A DNA stretch of 64,000 nucleotides from Ferruginibacter sp. (GTDB lineage: Bacteria > Bacteroidota > Bacteroidia > Chitinophagales > Chitinophagaceae): NCBI GenBank assembly GCA_014379625.1, contig JACMLJ010000095.1, positions 310,001 through 374,000 on the forward strand, read 5' to 3'. Shown one piece after another: positions 10,716-20,984 of this stretch (the first letter of the stretch is position 1; each line of letters begins with the position of its first letter). The position numbers were made by a program, and so were the translations under genes. A model generated the notes under the pieces. The model was not told where the DNA came from. It ran no database searches and was given only the letters and a program-made list of their open reading frames with translations.

Positions 10716-10841
10716 ATGAATTATCATACGATCATAAATTGTGGAGTTATGGAACCCGGAGCAATTTTTCGTTTTTGTGTGATTACAAAACCATTATCTT
10801 AAACATGACAAGGCAATAAAAGCCACGCAGAAATAGAGAAA

Positions 10842-11687
10842 TTACTTTTTATCCATTTTACCAAAGGGCCTTTTTAGTAATTCCATAAAGTCCTCATCTT
10901 TTTCATTGGGATAATACCTGTCGAGCCCATACCGGATTTTTGCAGGGTCTAATTCTTTAAAGGTACCCAATAACCTGTCCCATATAGAAAGTACAGCGCC
11001 ATAATTACTATCGGTATAAGGTTGTTTCCAGTGATGATGCACTTTATGCATATTGGGGGAGATGAGTATATAACTCAGGGAATTATCTAACCATTTGGGC
11101 AGGCTGATATTGGCATGGGTAAAAGCAGTGGCCAGTATCAAAATAGTTTGAAAGATCATTACTGAGTACATGGGTGCCCCGCTTGCAACAATCCCCATAA
11201 AAAAAAATATCCCCCTCACCACGCTTTCACCCGGGTGATGCCTCAGGCCGGTAGTAACGTCTACATTGTTATCGGCATGATGGATCACATGAAAACGCCA
11301 CAAAAAAGGTATTTTATGCTCCGTAATATGCACCAGCCATCCGCCAAAAAAATCAAGGGTAAGAAATACAATTACAATCGTCAGGGTAATATTTGCATGG
11401 AGCCAATACACTAATCCAAACCTGTTTTGCAGGCACCAGTCACTTAATTTAATAATGAGGATGGCAAGAAAAGTATGTATTACCAGGTGCATAACGGTAA
11501 AACTGAAATTTACCGAGGCGTGCCTTAATTTTGTTTTTTTATAAACCAACCCCCGTAAGGGTACCGCCCCTTCTATAATCCAGAAAAAAAGCAATCCTCC
11601 CACAAGTATGATCATACGCTGCACCGGGTGCTGGTCAAGCGTTTGAAAATATTGAATAATCTGGTGAAACATACAATCGTTTAACAA
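10842..11687 (-). CDS. Sterol desaturase / fatty acid hydroxylase family membrane protein
   Basis: 281 residues with several hydrophobic segments and the clustered histidine boxes of the di-iron membrane hydroxylase family: HITEH, then HVIHH, and near the C-terminus HKVHHH. These His ligands hold a di-iron centre that oxidises lipid C-H bonds at the inner membrane. The length is normal for bacterial members. Known relatives hydroxylate or desaturate sterols, carotenoids, fatty acids or alkylglycerol ethers; the substrate cannot be read from the sequence. It is transcribed leftward. The upstream neighbour on the same strand (lipoprotein, 11909-13384) is 221 bases away, so co-transcription is uncertain. 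Confidence 0.88.
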   Translation of the reverse strand: MLNDCMFHQIIQYFQTLDQHPVQRMIILVGGLLFFWIIEGAVPLRGLVYKKTKLRHASVNFSFTVMHLVIHTFLAILIIKLSDWCLQNRFGLVYWLHANITLTIVIVFLTLDFFGGWLVHITEHKIPFLWRFHVIHHADNNVDVTTGLRHHPGESVVRGIFFFMGIVASGAPMYSVMIFQTILILATAFTHANISLPKWLDNSLSYILISPNMHKVHHHWKQPYTDSNYGAVLSIWDRLLGTFKELDPAKIRYGLDRYYPNEKDEDFMELLKRPFGKMDKK

Positions 11688-11908
11688 AGGAAAGTTACGC
11701 AGGAATTAGTGAAATTTAAAAAAGAATTCTGGCAATTTTGGATATTCCTTTACCTTTTAATAACTGCATTAACCCTCACTTGTTGTTCCATGCATAGCGC
11801 CGTGTGGGTGAAATATAATCACAATTGTAGCCGGCGCCCTGAGATTGGCGCGGTTGGTTTTAATCAGCTTTCCGGTTTAATAATTCATAAATCTATAGTA
11901 ATCTAACA

Positions 11909-13384
11909 CTAATACGGTACACTAAACGAACCGGCGGTTACGGTTTTCGTACCGGTTCCCAATCCCACATTATCATATAGTGTTCCGGAAAAAGTACCCG
12001 AAATCCTGTTGGCAGTAAAAAGGGTAACATTTACGGTGAAACCGCCTGTCTGCAATAAAAGTGCGCTGAACCATAATGTTGTGGTTAATCCGTCATCATA
12101 CCCGGCGGTGCAAAAAGTACTGGTGTTGGTAAACGAATACCGGTTATAAATTCCAGTCGTGATAGCAGGGGATTTTGATAATTCTATTCCAAAAAGTGGA
12201 GAGTTACCGGCCGATGATTCTGCTCCGCCAATATCAATAGTATCAGCAGTAAATCTGTCACCCAATAAATCCACATTAAATGTTTTGGGAACACCATCAA
12301 TTGTACAAATTAAAAAATCGGTAAGTGTACCGGCGGCTACAGTTACCGGAAATGAGCAACCATTATTGGAAGGTGTAAAATTGAAGATACCAGAAGCACC
12401 GGGTGTACCCGAACCTGTGAGCGTAACAATTTGAGGGCCTGTAGCGGTAAAACTTCCCGAACCTGAAAAGGAAAAACCGTTCACAATTGGGGTTGACAGG
12501 ATATAAGTACCAATAGTGGTAACATTTACACCTACGACAACCGTGTTGGATGCTGTTAACGCGATACCGGCAGTATAAGTACCTGCCGGTGTTGCACTCG
12601 TGCAGGTTCCCGGGGCACCCGTGTAAGTAAATACTGCAGAACCACTGCTGCTTCCTGTTATCAGAAGCGAAAATGTACATCCATTGGTACCGGGTATAAA
12701 ATCAAATGTTCCTCCTGCCAGTGGGGTACCCGATCCAATAAGCTGGACAGGCTGTGGCCCAGTAGTGGTAAAACTACCGGAACCTGCAAAAGAAATGCCA
12801 TTGACGGTATTGGTAGAAATGGTATAAGTTCCGATGGTTGCCACGTTAACAGTAACTGTTGCGGTATTGGTGGCGCCTAAAGCTGTACCCGCAGCATAAG
12901 TGCCTGCGGTTGAAAATCCCGTGCAGTTGCCTGGCGCCCCGTTTAGTGTAAATACCGCCGTTCCGCCACTGCTGCCTCCGCCGCTGGAAACAATAACCGG
13001 GAATGAACACCCGTTAACGCCTGTTGTAAAGGAAAAAGTCCCGGCTGCGACTGGTATTCCGGTGCCATTTAACAAAATTGTTTGGGGGCCTGTGGCCGTA
13101 AAGCTACCTGATCCGGAAAATATGATACCATTAACCGGACCGGTGGAAATTGTATAAGTGCCAATGGCAGTAACATCAACAGCAATAGTTACAATATTGG
13201 TAGCGCCAAGGGCGGTACCTGCCTGGTAAGTTCCGGTAACCACGGCATTGGTACAGGCTCCGGGAGAACCGGTTAAACTATATACAGCAGCCACATTTCC
13301 TTCAAGACTGTATTCTTTCTGGCACGAATAAAACAGCACCGACAGGATAATTAATAGGATCGATGGTTTTAATTTTAGCATCAT
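11909..13384 (-). CDS. Secreted lipoprotein with three ~100-residue repeats
   Basis: 491 residues. A lipoprotein signal peptide ends at a lipobox-like FYSC, with lipidated Cys at residue 21. Three similar repeats follow (about residues 33-132, 143-242 and 250-350), each containing GTY.AG.AL, IGTYT.ST..VNG..F and a GCSF/GCTF ending with two conserved Cys. Two repeats are followed by short Gly/Ser-rich linkers. The C-terminal 135 residues form a different domain that ends in SGTFSGTLYD and a TVTAGSF motif, a pattern common in Bacteroidota surface lipoproteins. No enzymatic motif is visible. It probably sits on the outer membrane. A TATTTTTG -7-like box lies about 45 bases upstream (13428-13435). 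Confidence 0.85.
   Translation of the reverse strand: MMLKLKPSILLIILSVLFYSCQKEYSLEGNVAAVYSLTGSPGACTNAVVTGTYQAGTALGATNIVTIAVDVTAIGTYTISTGPVNGIIFSGSGSFTATGPQTILLNGTGIPVAAGTFSFTTGVNGCSFPVIVSSGGGSSGGTAVFTLNGAPGNCTGFSTAGTYAAGTALGATNTATVTVNVATIGTYTISTNTVNGISFAGSGSFTTTGPQPVQLIGSGTPLAGGTFDFIPGTNGCTFSLLITGSSSGSAVFTYTGAPGTCTSATPAGTYTAGIALTASNTVVVGVNVTTIGTYILSTPIVNGFSFSGSGSFTATGPQIVTLTGSGTPGASGIFNFTPSNNGCSFPVTVAAGTLTDFLICTIDGVPKTFNVDLLGDRFTADTIDIGGAESSAGNSPLFGIELSKSPAITTGIYNRYSFTNTSTFCTAGYDDGLTTTLWFSALLLQTGGFTVNVTLFTANRISGTFSGTLYDNVGLGTGTKTVTAGSFSVPY
12335..13288 (-). repeat. Three tandem ~310-bp coding repeats in the lipoprotein gene
   Basis: Three in-frame copies encode residues 33-132, 143-242 and 250-350 of the lipoprotein. 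The shared core is IGTYT/IGTYI, ..VNG.SFSGSGSFT.TGPQ, and a GC(S/T)F end. Phrases such as GSGSF and TGPQ are kept in all copies, so an ancestral ~100-residue beta domain has duplicated twice. Confidence 0.85.
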
Positions 13385-13508
13385 AACACGGAATTTAATA
13401 ATTTAGAGCAATTTTCACGTCACCAGGCAAAAATATCAATTCTTGCACATATTGTTCGCCGGTTGTTGAATTCATTTTAAGTCACCAATATTAAGACAAA
13501 TTTTATTT

Positions 13509-14240
13509 ATGAAAAGACAAATTACAAATTGGTTCAGTCCGGCATTGCAAAAAGAGATGCCCGTAGTTGTATATGGCGATTATGGCTTTGCTTTATTGCT
13601 GGTACCTACAGCCGGTGCGGATTATTTGGAATATGAGCGTTTCCAGTTGATCGACCACCTCAGCCCATATATCAACGGGGGCAAAATAAAAGTATTTTCT
13701 GTTAACAGTATCAATAAAGAAAGCTGGATGAATAATGACATGTTGGGTGAGCATAAGGCTATCCGGCACAATCAATTCAACCAATATATCTATAACGAAG
13801 TAATTCCCTTTATAAAAAATAATACTTCCTGGGAAACACCTGTTATTATTTGCGGCGCATCGTTGGGGGCACTGCATAGTATGAACCTTTTTTTAAAAAG
13901 GCCTGATCTTATCAATGGAGTAATTGCCATGAGCGGCGTGTATGATCTTACCGAGTACACCAAGGGCTTTTTTGATGAGCAGGTATACTATAATTCCCCC
14001 ATGCATTATATGCCCAACCTAACCGATCATCATATTTTGGAACAAATCCGCAAAAGCAGGCACATCCACATCCTCACCGGCTCTGGTGATTATGAAGATC
14101 CCGAAGCGGGTAAGGGGTTTGCCGGTGTATTATATAACAAGGGCATTAATTATGAATTAAGCGTATGGGGCAACGAATGGAAACACGACTGGCCAACCTG
14201 GCGTGCTATGTTACCTTTGTGGATTGATACCAGGTTTTGA
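13509..14240 (+). CDS. Alpha/beta-hydrolase, putative esterase family
   Basis: 243 residues, no signal peptide. It has the nucleophile elbow G-A-S-L-G (middle of the protein, after the strand PVIICGA), a later strand ending in GSGDYEDP that supplies a candidate acidic residue, and a C-terminal KHDWPTW whose His fits the catalytic triad. The arrangement resembles the esterase D / mycolyl-transferase-like putative esterase family. Homologues act on carboxylic or siderophore esters; the substrate here is unknown. It is a single gene between a divergent lipoprotein and polA. Confidence 0.8.
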   Translation: MKRQITNWFSPALQKEMPVVVYGDYGFALLLVPTAGADYLEYERFQLIDHLSPYINGGKIKVFSVNSINKESWMNNDMLGEHKAIRHNQFNQYIYNEVIPFIKNNTSWETPVIICGASLGALHSMNLFLKRPDLINGVIAMSGVYDLTEYTKGFFDEQVYYNSPMHYMPNLTDHHILEQIRKSRHIHILTGSGDYEDPEAGKGFAGVLYNKGINYELSVWGNEWKHDWPTWRAMLPLWIDTRF

Positions 14241-14426
14241 TGGGATGGCATTTCTCCCCGAAATTACACAGGTGGTAATATGCAAAGTATTCGCTGTCTT
14301 ATACAAAATCCCGGTAAGCACAGGTATAATTCGACTAAATGACGCGGGTAAACTTTTAAGCTTGGGGGTGAACCATTTTTAGTGGCATCCCGTCTACTTT
14401 TTACATCAAAGACTTACATTTATTCC

Positions 14427-17282
14427 ATGCAAAAAAAGTTATTTCTCCTCGATGCGTTTGCCCTTGTTTTCCGGGCATATTATGCACTGATCCGCAATCC
14501 ACGCATTACCAGCAAGGGCCGAAACACCAATGCGCAGTTTGGGTTTACCAATACCCTGGTGGACCTGATCAATAACCAGAAGCCCACACATATGGCGGTA
14601 TGTTTTGATACCCATGCCCTTACAGAACGCCATATTGATTTTGCCGATTACAAGGCCAACCGGCAGGAAACACCCGAAGATATCCTATCAGCAGTACCCG
14701 ATATTAAACGGATCATTGAAGCCCTGAATATACCCGTAGTGGCAATTGACGGATACGAGGCCGATGATGTTATTGGCGCATTGGCAAAGCAGGCTGAAAA
14801 GGAAGGATATGAAGTTTTTATGGTTACCCCGGACAAAGATTATGGGCAACTGGTGTCCGAAAATATTAAAATTTACAAACCGCCTTACCAGGGGGGCAGC
14901 ATTGAAATACTGGGACCCGCAGAAGTTTGCGCTAAATGGGGCATTAAAAATGTAAGCCAGGTAATCGATATTTTAGGTTTGATGGGAGATGCCGTGGATA
15001 ATATCCCGGGTATAAAAGGGATTGGAGAAAAGACGGCAGCCAAATTATTGGATGAGTACGAAACCCTGGAAAATATACTGGAGAGTGCGGATAAAATAAA
15101 AGGATCAGTAGGCGAAAAAATAAGGGCCGGCAAAGAATCGGCGATCATGAGTAAAAAATTAGCCACCATTATCACCAACGTGCCCACAGAATTTCATGAA
15201 GAGAATTTCAGGATAAAAGAAATGAACCGGGAAGCATTGAAAGAAGTGTTTATTGAACTGGAATTTAAAGCATTGGGTAAAAGAATTTTGGGTGAAGAGG
15301 TATTATTGGAAACAAGCGCCGGAATTATCGAACCGATCATTACAAATCCGGTACCGGCCAGCGCCCAGCTTGATTTATTTGGAAATGCCGCTGAACCAAC
15401 CGCAACGAAAGCATTGAAAAACGATGAGCCGGATAGCGCTCCCGGAAATGACCTGGTTGCAGACAAAAATATCAGCAACACCCCGCATAATTATATTTTG
15501 GTAAATACTGATGAAGCAATTAAATCATTAACGGATAAACTTTTTAGTCATGCTGAAATATGTTTTGATACGGAAACTACGGGTATCGACGCCAATGACG
15601 CGGAACTGGTAGGCTTAAGTTTTGCTGTTTCGCCAGGTGAAGGGTATTATGTTCCCTGCCCGGAGGATAGGGAAAGTTGTTTACAGTTGTTAAACAGTTT
15701 TCAGCCCTTATTCAATGATGTTTCGAAGACCTGGATTGGCCAGAATATTAAATATGATCTGTTGATGTTGAAGTGGTATGGGTTTACATTGAAGGGAAAG
15801 ATTTTTGATACCATGCTGGCCCACTATGTACTGGAACCGGAAGGTAAAAGAAATATGGATGCATTAAGCGCAAAATATTTGGGTTATGCCCCCGTTTCTA
15901 TTACAGAGCTGATTGGTAAAAAGGGCAAAGGACAGGGCACTATGAGAGATGTTGACCTTGAGAAAATAAAGGAATATGCCGCAGAAGATGCCGACATCAC
16001 CCTGCAATTAAGCAACGTTTTTTTGCCCCAGTTAAAAACAAAATCGGTAGAAAAAGTTTTTTATGAAGTCGAGAATCCCCTGGTGAAAGTACTGACTGAT
16101 ATGGAATTTGAAGGGATACGGATTGATGAACTTTTTTTAAAAGAGTATAGTAAAGTACTGGAAATAGAAGCGAAGAAAAGTGAGGAAACAGTATATGAAC
16201 AGGCAGGTGTCCGGTTTAACCTCGCAAGTCCCAAACAACTGGGTGAAGTATTGTTTGAAAAATTAAAACTGGATCCAAAGGCCAAAAAAACAAAGACGGG
16301 GCAATATGCCACCGGCGAAGATGTACTGGCAAAACTGGCCCACCAGAATAAAATATGCGATGATATTTTAGCCTTCCGCGAATTAACCAAATTGAAGAAT
16401 ACTTACATAGACGCATTGCCCCTGCTGATCAATAAAAAAACCGGCAGGGTTCATACCAATTATGCCCAGGCCGTGGCAGTAACAGGAAGGCTTAGCAGCA
16501 CCAATCCCAACCTGCAGAATATACCGGTGAGAACTGAAAGAGGACGTGAGATCCGCAAGGCATTTATTCCGAGAGACGAAAACCATGTATTGATCTCCGC
16601 AGATTATTCGCAAATTGAATTACGCATTGTTGCCGCCATCAGCGGTGATATAAATATGTGTGAAGCATTTAAGACAGGGAAGGATATTCATACCGCTACC
16701 GCTGCCAGGGTTTTCAATGTGGAAGAGTCCGCCGTTACAAAGGAAATGCGGTACAAGGCAAAAAGCGTAAATTTTGGGATCATCTACGGACAGGGCGCAT
16801 TTGGGCTGGCGGAAAACCTGGGCGTGCCAAGAGCAGAGGCAAAGGAGATCATTGATAATTATAAAAAGCAATTCCCCAACATCCAGAAATATATGGATGA
16901 CACCATTAACTTCGCGAAAGAAACGGGGTATGTAGAAACGCTGATGGGGCGGAAGCGCTGGCTGAGGGATATCAATTCTGCCAACTTTACTGTGCGTGGT
17001 TTTGCGGAGCGGAACGCCATTAACTCGCCCATACAGGGCACCGCCGCGGATATGATCAAACTGGCGATGATAAAGATCCACCGCGAGTTTACCAAACAAA
17101 ATCTTAAATCAAAAATGTTATTGCAGGTACATGATGAATTGGTGTTTGATGCGCACAAGGATGAAGTAGAACTGATAAAACCCATTATATTAAACTGTAT
17201 GCAAACTGCATTGCCATTGCCGAACGAAGTACCAACGGATGCAGAAATTGGGGTGGGAGTGAATTGGCTGGAGGCGCATTAA
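14427..17282 (+). CDS. polA: DNA polymerase I
   Basis: 951 residues from the ATG at 14427 (MQKKLFLLDAFAL); a GTG 45 bases upstream is possible but would add a non-conserved tail. Domains in order: 5'-3' FEN-type exonuclease (about 1-290); a linker with QLDLFG at 314-319; a 3'-5' proofreading domain that keeps its acidic residues (CFDTETTGID, IGQNIKYD, YAAEDAD); and the polymerase domain with motif A (DYSQIELR), motif B (KSVNFGIIYGQG) and motif C (QVHDELVF). All catalytic residues appear present, so this is a fully active-looking three-domain Pol I for Okazaki fragment maturation and repair. It is a single gene. The linker motif resembles a sliding-clamp-binding pentapeptide. Confidence 0.97.
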   Translation: MQKKLFLLDAFALVFRAYYALIRNPRITSKGRNTNAQFGFTNTLVDLINNQKPTHMAVCFDTHALTERHIDFADYKANRQETPEDILSAVPDIKRIIEALNIPVVAIDGYEADDVIGALAKQAEKEGYEVFMVTPDKDYGQLVSENIKIYKPPYQGGSIEILGPAEVCAKWGIKNVSQVIDILGLMGDAVDNIPGIKGIGEKTAAKLLDEYETLENILESADKIKGSVGEKIRAGKESAIMSKKLATIITNVPTEFHEENFRIKEMNREALKEVFIELEFKALGKRILGEEVLLETSAGIIEPIITNPVPASAQLDLFGNAAEPTATKALKNDEPDSAPGNDLVADKNISNTPHNYILVNTDEAIKSLTDKLFSHAEICFDTETTGIDANDAELVGLSFAVSPGEGYYVPCPEDRESCLQLLNSFQPLFNDVSKTWIGQNIKYDLLMLKWYGFTLKGKIFDTMLAHYVLEPEGKRNMDALSAKYLGYAPVSITELIGKKGKGQGTMRDVDLEKIKEYAAEDADITLQLSNVFLPQLKTKSVEKVFYEVENPLVKVLTDMEFEGIRIDELFLKEYSKVLEIEAKKSEETVYEQAGVRFNLASPKQLGEVLFEKLKLDPKAKKTKTGQYATGEDVLAKLAHQNKICDDILAFRELTKLKNTYIDALPLLINKKTGRVHTNYAQAVAVTGRLSSTNPNLQNIPVRTERGREIRKAFIPRDENHVLISADYSQIELRIVAAISGDINMCEAFKTGKDIHTATAARVFNVEESAVTKEMRYKAKSVNFGIIYGQGAFGLAENLGVPRAEAKEIIDNYKKQFPNIQKYMDDTINFAKETGYVETLMGRKRWLRDINSANFTVRGFAERNAINSPIQGTAADMIKLAMIKIHREFTKQNLKSKMLLQVHDELVFDAHKDEVELIKPIILNCMQTALPLPNEVPTDAEIGVGVNWLEAH

Positions 17283-17528
17283 TATTGAAAGCTATGACTC
17301 CTGTCTATTCAATATGCTCTAAAGATTGCTATTTTATTATAAAGCCTATTTTGATTAAAGGGTATGCCTACTGCGCTTCTTGCAAAATTAATATCCTGTT
17401 ACAAAAGTCTTTATTATAGAAGTTCGGGGCCGCAGTTGATGATAAGTACTTTTCATATATCTAGTTTAGCCAGGTATTGAAGCGTAAAGCATTCTTTTGT
17501 CCCGTTGAAGTGTAGTTTCCCCTTTTTA

Positions 17529-20261
17529 TTAAAAGTTATAAGATATATTCAACATCAAATATCCCGGCAATAAATTACTTTGAAAATTATTTATCGAAAA
17601 ATCGGTAGTTTCTATTTGCCTGAAATTTTTATTATTTAAAATATTTTTAGCAATAAAATTTACTTCAAATTTTTTGCGTTTGGGTGTGAAACGTAAAGCG
17701 GCATCTAAAAATAAATAATCTTCATCCGTTTTTTTGGTGTTGGGTAAAAAGTAATCAGCTGATAGTAAAATAAACCAGTTTTTAGCCGACTTTACAATAA
17801 TTTTGAAAGTGTTATTGATTGTTTCATTTTTAAATGATTTGCTATTTTCACTTTGGGATTGTACTTTTTTATTCTGGACAACATTTTCAAAGTTTATTGG
17901 GATATCAAAAGCTGTTTTCATAAATAATTCTGAAGAAAAGAATTGGTTCTTATTATTTCTTAAATTGGAATTATTGACTATGTTTTTATAAATTGAAATT
18001 GAGTAATTTGATTTCAATCTTATTGTACTTTCTAATACCGGCATATACTTTTCTATTAAAAAATCAAAGTTTATATTTTCATTTGATTTTGGAAGGTAAA
18101 AATACACTACCTGCGTGCTGTTTTCCAGGATAAAAATATTTGGGAAAAAATTACCCCGGCCCCTATTATAATTTGCACTTAAATTAAACTGAAACTGTTT
18201 ATACAGATTATTTATTAGATAAAAAATTCCAAAAGAGGTAATTTGTTGAAGCTCCAAACCCGGTTCATTTTTTACTATCGTTCTATTTGAAATATAAATT
18301 GGCTTCGTAAATAAATATTCTTCGGACAATGGTTTTTGATTGTAGCTGATTGTTCCCAAAACGGCAGAAACATTATTGAATTTATATTTTAATGTAAATG
18401 CCGGCTCAAAAATGATATTTTCTTTTTTCGTATTTTGGATTACAATTTTATTGGTTAAATTTTGCTGTAAATAAGTGAGGGAGCAGGAAGGTGAAATTTT
18501 CCATTTTCTCAAATTAAGATGAAAGCTCCCTTCGCTGTAAAGTGTATATTTTTTATAGGTAAAGTCGTTAGTAAATAGGTTATTAATGTGTGTAATCCCG
18601 TTTTTTTTACTGGTGAGTCTAGATTGAAAGGGATTTTTTTCAGCATTGCTACCTATGGAAAAAGTATATTTAGTTTTTTCGGTACTTCCCAGTAAAACAG
18701 ATCGAACACTTACATATGCATTTCTAAAATTACTGTATTGATTATCTGTACTATAAACCAACGGGTCAGCTACAGAGGGGTTTAAAAAATAATTTTGGGC
18801 AATATCGTTTGAAGAGTGATTAAAAAATAGTTGCAATGCCTTTTTTCCAGTAATCTTTTGAGTAAATAGTAAAGACTGCCTGAGTTTGAAATCTTTTGTT
18901 TTTAGTTCTGTTTGATAATTTGATGTGTTATTTTGTAAAACATTAGTTGAAGTATTTATAGATTCCCCGCTTAATCTAAATTTATATTCTACTAAAGAAT
19001 TTTTTGAGGAATTGTATTTAATTTCTACATCTCCCCGATATTGAGTTGGGCTTTTTTCAATACTGTAATAGTCTGAAGTTAAAATTTGGCGGTTGTTTAT
19101 AAAATTATTACTGCCAGATTGCTGGATTGAATTTATTCTATCATGGATATAATATAAATTGGTTTTAATACTTGAACGGTTACCTATTTTAAATACGTTG
19201 TTATAATTGCCAAACCAGGCATTATTTAAATTAGCCCTCCTGTCATCTAATGAACTTGCGTAAAAAGATTCGGGAATAATTTTTTTTGCAAGAAAATCGA
19301 CTTTTTCAATTTGTTCAGCGCCTTGGTTATACGAAAAATAATCAAAAGGCGAGTTGTTGATGCCTATCGTATTGTAAGATAAGGTTCCAAAAGATTTATA
19401 CTTTTTAGAAATTCCTAAAATATTTAATCCTGCATTATACATAAGTTTTGCACCATCTGAAACACCGCTTCCAAAATCCATATCACCCGAAAAATTCAGC
19501 TTCTCCTTTTTCAATTTGAGGTTTAAGGCAACCTTATCTCCGCTTTCTATCCCTTTGAGCAAAGGATTATCAGAATAGTTTTCAATGGCTTGCACCTGCT
19601 CAATCATATCAACATTTATGTTTTTGGTGCCGACAGTGTAATTTGAACCAAACAAATCATCACCTTCTAATTTTACAGTTTCTACCGACTTCCCTTTGTA
19701 ACTAATTACTCCTGTTGTTTCATTCACTTCTATTCCAGGGAGTTTCTTTATAATATCTTCAATTTTTCTCTCGCTGCCATCTTTATATGCAGCAACATTG
19801 TATTTTACAGTATCGTCTTTAACAATAAAAGATTTCGCTTTTGTTGTAACAGTTACTTCTTTTAATTGTATATTTTCATCTTTATATAATATAAAATTAG
19901 CTGTGTAAGACTTACTATTTGCAGGGTTTTCAATTTCAAAAAATCCTTTAATATATTTATTTGCAGATACCTCAATTATAATTTTTTGATAACTACCCTT
20001 TAATGAAATTGAATATTGGCCATTTTTGGCAATAACAAATTCTTTAATTCTACCGGAATTTATGGAATCCTTTATAATAACATTTGCCATTGGGATTTTT
20101 TCACCAAAATTGTTTTCTATTTTACCGCTTATTGATTGGGAATACAAATAATGAGGAATAGATATTACAAACAATATGAATGTAATTTGACGTGATAATA
20201 TTCTTTTAAAAGCTGATCCCTTCACCTTCCTGCGCTTTAGGATAAATAATTTCGGGGGCAT
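17529..20261 (-). CDS. TonB-dependent-receptor-like outer membrane beta-barrel protein
   Basis: About 910 residues starting at the ATG at 20261, which overlaps the end of the GLPGLI gene by 56 bases. A signal segment (ITFILFVISIPHYLYSQ) is followed by a carboxypeptidase-regulatory-like domain (SISGKI..., about 40-130), then a plug-like domain (LKEVTVTTKAKSF, DIIKKLPGIEV, VETVKLEGDDLFG, about 135-270) and a long C-terminal barrel ending in an aromatic residue (SYNF). This is the short-plug type common in Bacteroidota next to GLPGLI proteins. The cargo is unknown. The gene is visibly AT-richer than its flanks, as are the two genes before it. Confidence 0.88.
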   Translation of the reverse strand: MPPKLFILKRRKVKGSAFKRILSRQITFILFVISIPHYLYSQSISGKIENNFGEKIPMANVIIKDSINSGRIKEFVIAKNGQYSISLKGSYQKIIIEVSANKYIKGFFEIENPANSKSYTANFILYKDENIQLKEVTVTTKAKSFIVKDDTVKYNVAAYKDGSERKIEDIIKKLPGIEVNETTGVISYKGKSVETVKLEGDDLFGSNYTVGTKNINVDMIEQVQAIENYSDNPLLKGIESGDKVALNLKLKKEKLNFSGDMDFGSGVSDGAKLMYNAGLNILGISKKYKSFGTLSYNTIGINNSPFDYFSYNQGAEQIEKVDFLAKKIIPESFYASSLDDRRANLNNAWFGNYNNVFKIGNRSSIKTNLYYIHDRINSIQQSGSNNFINNRQILTSDYYSIEKSPTQYRGDVEIKYNSSKNSLVEYKFRLSGESINTSTNVLQNNTSNYQTELKTKDFKLRQSLLFTQKITGKKALQLFFNHSSNDIAQNYFLNPSVADPLVYSTDNQYSNFRNAYVSVRSVLLGSTEKTKYTFSIGSNAEKNPFQSRLTSKKNGITHINNLFTNDFTYKKYTLYSEGSFHLNLRKWKISPSCSLTYLQQNLTNKIVIQNTKKENIIFEPAFTLKYKFNNVSAVLGTISYNQKPLSEEYLFTKPIYISNRTIVKNEPGLELQQITSFGIFYLINNLYKQFQFNLSANYNRGRGNFFPNIFILENSTQVVYFYLPKSNENINFDFLIEKYMPVLESTIRLKSNYSISIYKNIVNNSNLRNNKNQFFSSELFMKTAFDIPINFENVVQNKKVQSQSENSKSFKNETINNTFKIIVKSAKNWFILLSADYFLPNTKKTDEDYLFLDAALRFTPKRKKFEVNFIAKNILNNKNFRQIETTDFSINNFQSNLLPGYLMLNISYNF

Positions 20262-20910
20262 CAATCTTTATATTTGCTTTTGAACTATTGTCAATACTAC
20301 CATTCGATCTTACTAATCTAATGTATTTGTCAATGGTGTTAATAAATTTATTTACGTATTCATCCCAGTTCATGAATTTGTGATCATTAATTTTTACCTG
20401 CTCAAATTGTTCGGTATAATTTGTTTTAATTTTTTCTGCTATAAATTGAATATGATTATCATCAGATTTAATTTCTAAAATTAAACCCGGCAATCCGCCA
20501 AATTTCCATGGGCCATCCGAATTGGTAATGGCAGTTGTATAATATGCTGTATAATTACGCCCCCTGAAATAGGTTTTTGCAGAAAAGCATTCCTCAGTCA
20601 AGATAAGCTTTGTGTCATTCGTAAGTTTCCATTCCATACTGTGCAATGAATCCTTTACATAAAAAAGTTGGTTAAATAATCCCTCTCTCAGATAAATTGC
20701 ATTTTCAACATGTTTTTTAATTAAAAAGGACTTCTCCTGCAAAGTTGGTGAATTATCAGAATCGCTTTTATAAATTGATATGGAATCATTTATGATTAAT
20801 GCATCTTTTGATAGCCGGCCATTGGTAATAGAAGCAAATTCGATGTATATATTTTGGCCGTAGGAAAAACCTGATAAAATTAATAATGACAGAACAAAGA
20901 ATATTTTCAT
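20206..20910 (-). CDS. GLPGLI family secreted protein
   Basis: About 234 residues from the ATG at 20910 (MKIFFVLSLLILSGFSYGQ); an ATG at 20922 would add four residues. The signal peptide ends near SYG/Q. The diagnostic GLPGLI motif is present in the context WKFGGLPGLILEI, preceded by a conserved AYYTTAITNSDGPW segment. The family is Bacteroidota-specific, exported, and of unknown biochemical role; it commonly sits beside a TonB-type barrel as it does here. The last 56 bases overlap the barrel gene, so the two are almost certainly co-translated. The small Cys protein gene lies just upstream. Confidence 0.9.
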   Translation of the reverse strand: MKIFFVLSLLILSGFSYGQNIYIEFASITNGRLSKDALIINDSISIYKSDSDNSPTLQEKSFLIKKHVENAIYLREGLFNQLFYVKDSLHSMEWKLTNDTKLILTEECFSAKTYFRGRNYTAYYTTAITNSDGPWKFGGLPGLILEIKSDDNHIQFIAEKIKTNYTEQFEQVKINDHKFMNWDEYVNKFINTIDKYIRLVRSNGSIDNSSKANIKIDAPEIIYPKAQEGEGISF

Positions 20911-20984
20911 GATTATTTCCATGCTTTTTTTTATTATAGAAAATACAGGCTGTCTTATAAAAAGCAGCCTGTACAATCATTTCG

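Noticed and set aside
11834-11851. GC-rich hairpin GCGCC/GGCGC after the repeat lipoprotein gene
   Set aside because: Only 5 bp of stem and no T-run on the relevant strand, so it is not supported as a terminator.
11709-11906. 65-codon plus-strand frame starting with GTG
   Set aside because: A hydrophobic N-terminal stretch exists, but there is no homology I recognise, no promoter, and it fills a gap between two minus-strand genes.
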